From assembly GCA_008933995.1 (NCBI GenBank), contig WARS01000051.1, positions 3,410,001-3,474,000 of the forward strand: 64,000 nucleotides of DNA, written 5' to 3'. Both the position numbers and the translations under genes were made by a program. This document shows positions 49,211 through 61,200 of this stretch, one piece after another. Every line of letters begins with the position of its first letter. Within the stretch, counting starts at the first letter, position 1. A model generated the notes under the pieces. The model worked only from the letters and a program-made list of their open reading frames with translations. It had not been told where the DNA came from and searched no databases. Origin of the DNA: Datnioides undecimradiatus. Taxonomy: Eukaryota; Chordata; Actinopteri; Lobotiformes; Datnioididae.

Positions 49211-49849
49211 TAGTGGTGTGCGATACTGCAAGATTTGGTATCGATCCAATACCAAGTAAATACGGGGCCAATATCGCTAATACCAATACCGACTTTTTAA
49301 TAATTAAGGTGGATGCATCATCAAATTGCTAAATCTGAATGAATTTTCATGACCTTTAAGCGTTTTTGTGATTTTTCCTTTGGATTATTAATTAGTTAAA
49401 ACCCAGGACAGAATTTGGATGAAGTTTATAGGTAAATAGAAAATATTTTATTATCATAATAAAAGTTTTTGTTCAGAAACAATAGAACAGTAACAAAACA
49501 ATTTTCCCCCAAACATTGTCATGTCTGGACTTCTTAAATATACAAAGTGCACAAAATTATCACTCGAGGACAAATTAAAACAAATTCTTTTTTCCAGGCA
49601 GAGTGATCAGAAACTACAATACAAAAATTAAATAAAAATTCTCAGTACAACATCAAAACAACAGGGGGAGGAGGAGCAAAGTGAGCCTGCTCCGCGCTGT
49701 GACAGGAGCAGCACTTATGCATACACAGACAGTCAGGTCGCCTCTTTGATGAAAGAGTAAACTATCGATCTCATTACACAGGTCAATCAATATCAATACC
49801 AACGTTGGTATCAATAATATTGCTATTTGGATCGCTCCGCCCACCACTA
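49211..49849 (+). mobile_element. Non-autonomous hAT transposon (MITE), 639 bp
   Basis: The left end TAGTGGTGTGCGATACT and the reverse complement of the right end TAGTGGTGGGCGGAGCG agree over TAGTGGTGxGCG, forming terminal inverted repeats. An 8-bp direct repeat, GTATCCTG, flanks both ends, as the hAT superfamily produces. Inside are TTGGTATCGATCCAATACCA and related phrases known from abundant fish hAT MITEs. It has no transposase frame. It lies about 200 bases upstream of the lipoxygenase ATG, so it may sit in the promoter or first intron. Confidence 0.85.
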
Positions 49850-49857
49850 GTATCCTG
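49850..49857 (+). repeat. Right target-site duplication of the hAT MITE
   Basis: Exact copy of the octamer at 49,203-49,210. Confidence 0.85.
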
Positions 49858-52800
49858 CCAGTTGTGATGTTTAGTGGAAGAGGAATTCTAGTATCTAATT
49901 TGTAAAATATTGCGTGGAATCCACACTAACAATGTACATGTACACAAAGGCCAAAAACAGCATGCACCAAATACGATGAATATGCATACCTGCCGGCAAT
50001 GTTTCATTTATAAATCACAGTCCATCTGGAAATGTGCAGGGATCAGCTTTATGTATCACTTATTGTTTGGACAGTTTCTTCATCTCCAAAATGTTCGCAC
50101 ACATAGGTCAGAGTGTTAATACAAATCACACAGTCCACTATCAAGTTTGTTTTTATAGATTCTTGCTTTTGCGTGGCAAGTGGTGTGTGCCTCTGACAAG
50201 TCCCCTTATGTGCATAAACAATGTTTATAAATGAGGCACCTAGTCTGGATCTGGTTTTCATGGTTAGTATACAATATCATTTAACCTCCTGACTACCAGT
50301 AGTTCAAATTTGTCCTCTGTGGAGGACATTTTTAAACCTGAATATCTCCCACCCACTTTATACTACTGAATTAACTCCTTTTGCTATCTACAGAGGACAT
50401 TTAGGGCTTTTCAATGATACCAAATGTGAAGGTGTGGGGCTTTGGTACCTTACAAAGATTGGAGAATTTTTAAAAAAATTGTGATTGGACAATATTTTTT
50501 TTCCTGGTATTCATCCCCCTTTTTATCAAAAGTCTGTGTCCCTTTCTTTTTTTAACATGGAAATTCACTCATGCACAAAGCTGGCAAATTTCACATTTAG
50601 CCTGCAGGAAACTGATTAGACTGCACCCAGCTCTGACCCCAACCCCACCCAACACCTTTGCAACCTACTGGAATGCAGTGGGAGCAAGGCCTATCACTCA
50701 GTGTTGACTGTTCTGGATAAATTCCTTCACCTCAATCTAAACCTCTTCGAAGTTGTGTATTAACTGACTTGGTGTGTTGCAAGTCTGGATTTCTAAATTT
50801 GGCAATGAGGGGGTTCATATGGTTGATTTTTTAAATGCAAAAACCAAACACCAGAACCACAATAAAATTGACATGTCAGCAGTGCAGCATTGGCAGTTGG
50901 ATAAGATATTCATGCTGATATTGCTGAGTAAGGAACATATTTCTACAGGAAATGTCTAGATTGGATAACACTATAAATATAGTCAGAAACAACCCATCAT
51001 GAACATACAGTTTTTACGGTTTAAGCTATTGCATATCGGCTGTTTTATTCAGTCCAGAATAAAGCTCCAAAAATTCATAACTTGTTGTCACAAATTCTGT
51101 GCTGGGCAGGGCACTGACATGTTGTATGTGTTTCTTCCTGCTAATAATTTAAATATTATTTCAAGATAACCAAATGTGTACACCACACTGATGCAAATGA
51201 GCTGATGAAACAACAGATAAGTGGTATGAAACAACAGATATGATGGCTTACATATCTTTAGCAGGATGTGACTAAGACCTGCTGTAGTCATCATGAGACA
51301 ATGATGTGCTGATTCTTACTATAGACATATGATGTAGATAGATACCATTCACAAGGGTAAAAATCTAAATCCCAGTTAGCAGGTAAAAGTTGCTTTTACT
51401 CTTCATCTATACATGGACATGGACACTTTGTGTGATGTGATTTTTTTGCACTTTGGTTGCTTCTGCACTGAATGGGTTCACCATATATGGTGATGGAACC
51501 TGCATGTTTCTATACGTGTCACCAAAATAACACAAACCACCCAGACCAAACGGGCCACACTGCGCACATTCCAGTACTTCTCAGTCAAATGTCTCTGAAC
51601 GTAATGTTAATAGCCAACAACTCTGAGTCAGTCTAGTGACAGTGCAGTTAGATATAATTATGCTTATCTGCATCTTACCAATATTATCAATACTTTTCAA
51701 TGGTTGACAAGACAACAGGTGTCTGAAATGTCTATGGTAAATCTATATCCATCTATATCAAATCAGCAGTTAGCCCTCCTGGCGCATAAGAAGCCAAAAA
51801 ACAAGTGAAAAACAATCACCTGAGTCTTGCAGTGTGTTCACGGCTGAGTGTCAGTTTCCTTCTTTTCATGTCCTGAACATTTCTTTTAGCTTATTTGGCT
51901 TTTGACACCTACCTCTTTTTTCTTCTCTGTTGTGTCCTATTTCTTTGCTTTTTCTCTGTTTAAAATCCACACAGGTAATTTCACAAGTTGCAGCAGCACA
52001 GGGTTTAAAAATGCAAAAACCCCTTCTGCTGTTGCCAGGAGAATTACTAACAGTCACTTCCCCTCTCTTGCTTTACAGCCCTACTTTTCCCCTCACACTA
52101 CCCTGAGTAGTCCTTTGTGTAGTCTCTCCTTGCTCTTCAACACACACTCACTCACTCGCTCAGAGAGAGAGAGATGCAAAACGGAAGTTGGGTCTGGGCT
52201 GAGCAGCATAACAGGACCATTTAATGGGAAATTAATAAAGAAGCCATTGATAGAAGGTATCTGCCTAGTTTTCAATAGTAAAACTTGAAGAAACATTTCA
52301 AAACTTTGGAGGAAAAAGTGTTTGCTGTTGGTGATCATTATCAGTTTCATCTTTCTGCATCCAGATACTACTGGGCTTTATTGAACATAAGTCAAAACTT
52401 TTAGTCCTGCAGGGTTCACACAGGCTGCTATTCCGACAACACCACACTGGTTAAACTGTAGTGCAGACTGTCTCTGCTCCCTTCCCCTGCCATATACTAA
52501 CTCTCCTGTCACTTCAGATCCTGCCACTCCCCTCTGGCCTGCAGTAACCTCTGTCTTCCCATCCCATTTCTCATCACCTGACATCACCCGCCCATCTGTT
52601 CCCACATTCCTATTAGCCTTTCTGTATACATACTCATTCCCATTTATTCTCTGTCAGAGTAAACGCAGATGTGCATGCTTTTTGGACACCAGTACTTTCC
52701 CTGATTTGTAATGTTTCCTTTCCTGTTTGGCCTGGCCTGCTATTGACTTACAGTATTTTTGGCCTTGAGTAAAATAAAACTTTCACATTTACTTGCCTTC

Positions 52801-55232
52801 TCTGAATTGTGGTATTGTGTACCTGGTAATAGTGAGCGATAGGCAGTTGGTGCATGTCAGACTGCCGTGAAAGAAAGTCTTTTCCTTAATTGTGACTTAC
52901 AAAAGTGTGTATGGATGTTGTATTTTACAGATAGAGAATTACTACATTAAAAGCCATTGTGTGATCATCTTTTACAAATATTAACTCAACAGGATCAGAT
53001 TAATCAGATAATTATCCTAATCAGATTATTACCTTAAACAGGTACAAAAAGTCACATTTTGCTCAAAACAGTACAAACTGTCTTCCATACCAATTTCAGT
53101 TACATGTGGTAATATGGGAAGTCAAAGGCTGATCATTTCATCCTCCTCATAATAATGTAACCAGCCCAGCAACAGCTGTGTTGTAACCATAAGACTCATG
53201 AACAGGTGCAAAGCTTTTCAAAAACTACTACTTCTGTTTTTTACAAACCACAGTAAAATACTCTGTTCTACAATTTACACACTAATCACTGTTTTACAGA
53301 ATGCTGACTTAATAATAAAAACAAAATGCTCACAGTGAAACTCACTTATAATTAATACGATTAGACAATATTTCCATTGTAAATAAACAGAAAACTAAAT
53401 GACTGCTATTGATTAAAAACAGCAACCCCAGAGGAAGCAAAAAAGAGAAGTTTTGCTACGCTAGCGTTACAGTTTTTAAATAGACAGAACAATTTGTTCA
53501 AATGCACTGGCAGATGTACAGTACTGCTGAAGGACATTAGTTATAAATGCAGCCCGTTTAGCACTGCTGAAGAAATTATTATAGAAACAACATTTAGCTG
53601 GTCTGAGGACCCGAGTAAGAAATGAAACCCTGACCTTCCTGCTATCTTTGCTCATCTTCCAACAGCTTCTTTTTTTCAGGTCCCATCCAGCTGCAATATT
53701 CAGGCCCCTAGAGATATTAGGCTAATGTATTGGACATTTGATACAAAGATGCCGTCCTTGTTAATTATTTATTGTTTGATTTCCACTACTGTTTAAAACC
53801 AAAAGAGGCAATGTCCCACTTTCAGCAAGTAGAACCTGACAAGGCCCAATACCTTAACTGATGGAGATGCTCTGTAGCTGACGGATCAGACTGCGGGGGT
53901 GGTACAGCTTCCAGGAATGAATCTGCAACTGTGTCAATGTGTTTAGAACATTCCTGAAAGAAACTGGCTGAGTTGAACTCAATTTTATTTTTATAGCATC
54001 AAAGCATATACTATACTACTATAAATAAGATAACACTTTATTTATCCCACAGTGGGGAAATTTACAAGGACAGTAGACTGGTTCTAGACTGTACTCTGAC
54101 TATACTGTGGCATCTGTGTATTAACTATGCCTACTGTGAGCAACCATTTGGCGACGGTGGCAAGAAAAAACTTCTGATTAACAAACCTTGAAACCTTGTG
54201 CAGAGACTGGCTCTAGGTTTCCCCAAAGAGCAGTTCAGTGACACTAGCCCCTTAACACATCAAAGGGAGGAAATGACACAACACTAAATCACTGGTGTAC
54301 CTTTTCAAATAGTTACCTCATGATAATAAGCATAAATGCTTATGACCAATTGCATGCATGCTTCCACTCTGGATGTTCAGATCTGAATTGACATCTTGAA
54401 TTTAATGTCAGAATTTGGTCCAGCCAACTTCAGCAGGAAAGATATTTTAACTTGGATTTGAAAAAATGTGAATTCTGACTACTAAATCCAGAAACATGGT
54501 AAAATATTTCTGTGCGTAGTATGAACTGTGACAGACTAAATTACAAAGAAAATGAAAAGTATCTGTTCAGTCAGCACTGTTTTTTGGTTGTTGTTGGGGT
54601 TTTTTTTAAGTAACTGTCTTCCATAACAATACAATGAAGGTGAATGGAATTTAGTTTTTGCTGCTCAAAAAACATTTTCAATATTAACCATTAAACCTCA
54701 GAAAAAATGTGATGTATGAAACTCATTTAATTTCTCACTATTTATAACAAAGTATATGACAGTGATGACAAAACATACAGAGCATAAAAGGTACATATAA
54801 AGTCCAAAGAAACCACTTGACACTCTTAACTGTTGGATGCTATGGACTATACACATGCGCAAAGGCATTATGGCGTTCTGGCTAATACATTTCATAGAGC
54901 CTCATAGAGCTCCCAACTGGAAAGTTGAAAATGGGACTGTAGAAAATATATTACTTCTTTTAGTTTACGTCAGACCAATTTTAAGTTGGGTGATATGACA
55001 AAGTAAAAAGCCTGACTATTGTTGCTTTCAGTTTGAAACTGTTGAAAAAATAAAACTGTAAGCCATATTCAACCAGCATGATTTGAACACAGTGATGGTT
55101 GGAGAATGTAAACAATGACAAGGGAGTTGCTGTATGAGGAAACTAAACCTTATAAATGTAACTAATGATTCAGTGTCCTAGCAGTATGTATTGTATCCAT
55201 ATTCATTGCAATCAGAACTGGGTGGCAGACAT
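49858..55232. other. Interval between alox and pelp1
   Basis: No exon recognised. Possible old transposon remnants are present: phrases such as TTATAAATGAGGCACCTAG near 50,228, and a TTAA-led stretch from 50,280. A retroelement-like 3' end lies near 54,028-54,080. Open frames at 51,902-52,288 and 52,378-52,605 show no conserved motif. Confidence 0.4.
54028..54080 (-). repeat. Retroelement 3'-tail-like fragment
   Basis: AACACTTTATTTATCCCACA followed by GTGGGGAAATTTACAAGGAC resembles, in reverse orientation, the CCTCAGGGGATTAATAAAGT end of the LINE fragment at 56.1-56.8 kb. Confidence 0.4.
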
Positions 55233-58200
55233 TTATGAGCAGTTTGAGCTAGAGGCACCATCTTCATCATCAGGGGGACAGGCAACAAAATCAGCCAACA
55301 TTGAGGCCATGGTGTCGTCATCCAGCTGAGGAACAGACAGAGACAGCTGTTAAAACATGCTGTGATCTGACATTAGAGATATGTCTGATGCTGAAAAACA
55401 CACATATGCTCAAATCCAAAATCAGTCAACAGTTTATACCTTTTTTTTCTCAGTGCTTTGCTCCACCTCTTCCTCCCGGTGCACCACCTCTCTCTTCCGC
55501 TTCACTCCTTTTCCTTCCTCTCCATCACTCTCTCCGCCTCTTGCTACTTCTGTCTCCTGGTGCTCAACTTTCCCTTTCTCTTTTTTCTGAGTGTCTGCAC
55601 CCTCTTGCTCTTTTGTACTCTGGACTGTTGAGGTTTCAGGACCTGCAACTACAACATCTCCTTCTTGAACAACTACTAGTTGTTCCTCTAAATCACTGGA
55701 TGGCTGGTTATCACTTGCACTGGTTTCCTGTGCAGTTTCAGGTCCTGACGCCTGTTGAATTGAAGAGAGTCAGCTTTAGGTGGAATCCCAAATTTCAGGG
55801 ACAATAAAATCTTCAATTTGTGGTGCAAAAAGATGGATACTGGTTGAGAATGTATAAATATTCAGTATCCTTACCTCCGTAGACCCCAGATAATGTAAGA
55901 AGCTCAACATTATACTTAAATCTCTGTTTATTCTGCTCTTGCCCCAGAATGATTTAAGAAATTACTGAGACAAAAGTTCTTGTCATTAAACAAGTTTGTT
56001 TTTTTTCCAATTGCTGTTTTTCACCAAAAACAGGCCAAACAAGAACACTTGCAAACACTTGCACAGAACACTTGCAAAAGTGACGTTGCCTGAACAGCAG
56101 GCTGGACTGGAGCACCAACACTGATGCTGTGTACAAGAAGGGGATGAGCAGACTCTACTTCCTGAGGAAGCTCAGATCCTTCAACGTCTGCAGCAAGATG
56201 TCGGAGGTCTTCTACCAGTCTGTGGTAGCCAGTGCACTCTACTTTGCTGTGGTCTGCTGGGGGAGCAGCATCAGTGCTAGGGACGCCAGCAGGATCAGCA
56301 AACTGATCCGCAAGGCTAGACAAGCTGTGGGACACGATCTGGAGGAGTTTGAGTCAGTGAGGAACCGGAGATCACTGAACAAACTGCTCTCCGTCCTGGA
56401 CAATCCATCCCTCCCCCTCCATGACACAATACAGAGACAGCGGAACTCTTTCTCTAACAGACTGATTCAGCTCCGCTGTCGTAAACGGTTCAATAAATCA
56501 TTTCTACCGTTTGCAATAAGACTTTACAACAGCTCACCACTGTGTGACAGATGAGGCACGCTTTGTCCATCCTCATCTGTTTACTGTTTCTCCCAAAACA
56601 TCACGCAATTTTACACATCTGTTCTTCTTACGCTGATTTATGAAAATTTGTAAATATTTTAGTTCTATATTCTATTTTTTATCTTATTCAGTTTTTATCT
56701 TTTGTACTTTTTATGCTATTCTGTGCTGCTGTAAGAACCAAATTTCCCTCAGGGGATTAATAAAGTACTTCTATTCTATTTACCAGTGAAAATGGAATAA
56801 ACATAAGGTTAATCAGACTACATGATTAAACACAACTTCATTCATATTATTATTATGTAATTAAGCTCTTGAAACTACATTTTTCATACAATTCCATCAA
56901 GAACAGCATGGTGGACATGTGTGACAAACCCTGAGCACAAGGCTGAGTTTTCAGTGGCAGTGGCTGAGACAGTAATGCTAGAAATGTGGAGAACAGAATG
57001 ATGAGTGATTGGAGTTCTGCACATTGTCAGCATCTGGCTAATATTTATAGGGAAAACTCTATGTAGAAATATGGCTTATTACAAATGCTTCACCTTCTCA
57101 AGAAAATACTGTGAAAAGTCACTTCCTGACTTCCCTTAAATCCTTTTTTGTATTTCAGAGTACCAGAGTTTTCATTAAGCTTCAAATGAGACCTATTAAG
57201 GCTGTGGTAAATACCTGTTGATTATCATCGGCTGGGCATTCTTCTGAGGCTGCTGTCGGCTCAGTCTCATTGGCTCCTTGCTCCCACATGCTGCTTTCCT
57301 CCTGCAGCCCACCTCCTACCTCTACTCTACCTGTTCCACCTCTCTCATCCTCTGCTTCCTCTCTCTCCTCCAGTGCTCCTCCAGTGACACACAGGATCTG
57401 TGGCATGGTTGGGTCATCCATCCTTTCACTTTCATCCTCCTCTCCCTCCCCGTCCCGTGCCTCTTCCAAGACTCCAATGCTCTCAACCTCTTGTACCTTC
57501 ATTCTGTCCTCTCCAAACAGCGCTCTGTTGCTCTGGATCTCCTCTATCCCTCCCTCTGCTTCCCCCTCCACATTAAACGCAGCCACCCCACTTTCATCCA
57601 ATCCTGCTTGGAGCATCTTCCCTTCTTCTGTTGCTGCCTCTCCAGGCTTGTCCTCTGCTCCCTCCAGTGGAGGTATATCCCCATCCTCCTCCTCTTCTTC
57701 CTCCAGTTCTTCCCCCTCCTCTTCATCATAATCCTCATACTCCTCCCCATCAAAAAACTCTTCCTCAGCAAAATCACTCACTTCTTCCTCTTCATCTTCC
57801 TCATCCATCCCTTCCTCCTCTTCCTCCAGCTCTTCATCCTCCTCCATGTCCTCCTCTTCTTCCTCCTCATCATCAGTGCTATTGATATTAATCACACCAG
57901 AGTCTTCATTGCTAGCCGGCAGTGGCTGTTGCTGGTGAAGGTGCCGCCCCTGCTGGCTCAGCTGATTCTGCAACTGGTGCATCTGAAGTGGTAAACCAAT
58001 GGGACCAGGCTGGCCTGGTGTGGAGGGCTGCATCAGCATCTGCTGGAGCTGGGGTCTGCCAGGCAATGAGTCCCCAAGACCACTGGGTGGAGCTGGGAGA
58101 GTAGTGGCATTCAAAGGTGGAACTAGGGAGACCACCGAGGCGCCAGAAGGCGGGAAGGAGTTGATAGGGGTGGTTGAGGTGGTGAGTAGGGGTGAAGAGG

Positions 58201-61200
58201 TGGCGAGGTCGTTTGGGAGTGAGACTCCATCTATTGTAGTTGTTGTTGCTGTGGTGGGAACCATGGTGATGGATTCTCCTCCGGATAGTGTGACTGTAGA
58301 GCCCCCTGATGCAGCAGGGGCCATGCTCTGAGAGTTTGCAGCTGCCGTTTCATCTTGCTGGTTCTCCATGCTGAGCAGACCAGGAGGAACAATGACCACG
58401 CTATCGTCTGAGTCACTAGCCAGAGAGATCTCCACATCCTCTGCTTCCTCTCTGTCATAGCGGACAAACACGGGTCTCTGCCCCTCTGGTGGGCCAAGTC
58501 CAGCAGGGTCCTGCTGATGGTGTGTGTGTGGGGACAGGATCATATCTCCTGGTGTGGGAGTCTGGCCTGGCAGGCCAGGAACAAGGGAGAGGTGGTTCTC
58601 CAGAGAGCCCAGCAGGGAAGAGGGGCCCAGGCTGAGGGAGTGGCGTGTGGAAAAGGGAGGACCCGGAGTGGGGCCTCCTAAGAGGGTTGGCAGAGTGAGT
58701 CCAGGGGTAGGTCCCTGGGAGGACGAGAGAACAGGAGCACTGGGCGTGGTTTTCAAGGTGAGTGGTGGCAAAGGGAGGGCGATGGAGGAAGTGCGGGGGT
58801 GGAGCAGGGAGTTACAGATGGTCAGAGCCTCAGTACAGAACGTAGATACCTGAAAGGCGTGGGGGGGGCACAGAGGTGCTGGATGAATGTATGACAACAT
58901 GTCTATTGTCACAAGAACAGAAGCTGTGTTCAAGAAATCATCTTTCAGTCAGCTCAACCTGTACCAGAATCCTACAGTTTCTACTGTTTACCTAGCAATA
59001 TTGTAACAGAATTGTAACAGATCAAATTGCTACTTATTACGCTGAGGTGTTGTAAAATCCATTTCATACTACTAGAATTTAGTTTATTGATTTGAGTTTT
59101 AGTGATGGAAAAAATATATATGTTCTCCAAACCGACCAACATACTTGTCCCACTCTGGAGTCTCTCTCCTACACGCTTACTCTCTCCCTTAGAACATTCA
59201 CCTTGAGGTTCCGGTCGGTGCATCCGTTGCTGAGGATGGACACAGCACAGGTCAGAGGAGGAGGCCAGGAGGGTGGTGGGACCAGGATAAGAGCCAGCAA
59301 TAATCTGAAAATCCACATGAATAGAACACTGATATGAATCCAGCTACTCTGCACTACATAGCCAACCAACTTCATTTTGCAGTTAACAATATCTCACGCA
59401 CATTTCCACGTATGAATGACAAGGTTGAATTCATTAACAAAATAACATCTGCTCATGTTTGTTTCAAACCAAAAATGGAAATGTTCACTGGCCATCTGAA
59501 GTCAATCTAAACAATTTTTACTTTTTATGTCATTTAAAGACACAAAAATCATTATTTATTAAAACATTTTATCCAAACACATATAAATCTGACGTGAAAG
59601 AAGGTACCTGTATAGCTCTCGTCGGGTGAGAGCACTGCTGTACTGCCCACTGATGCCCCCTGCAGATTCACATGAAGTGCTGCTGCTGGACTGTTGCTGC
59701 TGTAGACGTACACACAGTGGTAGCGCCACGTCATGGAGACGCTTTTAAAAAATAAAAAAAAAAAAGGCAGGAAACAGAGACAATGTTAGCTATTGAAAGG
59801 AAAGAATGAGGTGTCAAGTGAGTGGTTATGTGATGAAGGCAGAAGAGAGACACATCGGGTCTCACCATCATATCACCACTGTATCAACTCCATTATACAG
59901 AAAACCACAGAAAAAACTGAAAACATGACTCTAATCCTGAGCAGTTTAGCATTTATGATGTCTATCAGTATAGTTTGGTTAAGAAATCAAATTTGTTTTT
60001 TTGCACGACCATGTAACAATGTCATACTGCCATTTACCTTGTGTATATCATCCTTTAGCAGTGTACCACTGGTCAGTATGATTTGTCTCAGTGCTGTAAA
60101 AAAAGGAAAACATCTGTGAAATTACACCAAACCCACAGAAAACCGATAAAAATCACACTACTATTATGTAAGATTGTCAAGTTGAGGCAGCTTCTGACCC
60201 CTGAGGGCTGAAAGGCAAGTATCCTGATTAGCCAAAAGGTCTCCTTTCCTCTGGAGTGATGGTCCAACTCCGTCAGCCATGACCAATGGTTTTGTCCGCC
60301 GTGGGCCTGGTTTCCCTCCTGGAACAGCATCTGCTGACAGACCAACCCGGAGCTGCAAGAGATGATAGACAGACAGACACTCAGTCAGTCAGATATAGGA
60401 GTAGCTTAAGACAACACTTAACTGGGAAACACACTGGGCACACCTGCATTACCTTCTGACTGTCACAGTTTTGTGCCATCTTCCACATGGCTTTATACCC
60501 ATCTAGGAGTGTTTCAGACACGCAGCATGTTACCTCTTAGATGTTGCTGACATGCTCAGGTTTCGTTTATTTGGTCATTTTTTTCTTGATGCTTGTGCTT
60601 CTACCATGGGTAGGGATGCTACCTAGTTCAACTGTTTCTTTTCTGTCTGTTTTTATGATCAGGACTCTGAGTGGGGTGTTATATAAAATGCAATGCAGCC
60701 AGACCTGGTCTACTCAAGGAGTTAATGTACTTGCTGCTGCATATCAATGTCACACAAACCTTTGGTTCCTCTAATGTTCACAAAGTGAATCTATAAAACT
60801 GGGAAAGCTTATTGTAAAATATATGGTGCTCAAAATCATTCAAACTAACTCTGCAGTAACTGAACTTACCTTGACAGACTCCAGCCCTGGTGTGATGTCA
60901 CCAAGCAGGTGGCTGAACAGGAGCTCTGAGTGGCCAGGGCTTCCCTGAAGTATGCTAGCAGAGGCTCCAGCCACCTGCACCCACAGCTCTAAAGTTCTGT
61001 ACACTGACACACGCACTGAGCTGTGGATATGGAAGAGACGTACAAGAAAAATGCTGATGAATCACAATCTCACATTGCCACATTATCCATATTCTGAACC
61101 CCCTCCTCCCTCTATCCAACTAATTTTTAATACAGTCTAGGGTTTTATTTTTAAATAAAGAGAACTTTAGCCTTATTTCAGACCTATAGTCCTTAATGAA

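Noticed and set aside
51902..52288. 128-codon plus-strand frame between alox and pelp1
   Set aside because: Composition typical of T-rich noncoding DNA; no domain, promoter or splice context.
57270..58331. Plus-strand frames (153, 238 and 110 codons) opposite the large pelp1 exon
   Set aside because: Low-complexity Ser/Pro/Leu-rich shadows of the acidic and Pro-rich PELP1 coding sequence.
61015..61019. Later acceptor for the pelp1 exon ending at 60,870
   Set aside because: Starting at 61,015 breaks the frame; starting at 61,020 gives AYSSVRVSVYRTLELW, matching PELP1.
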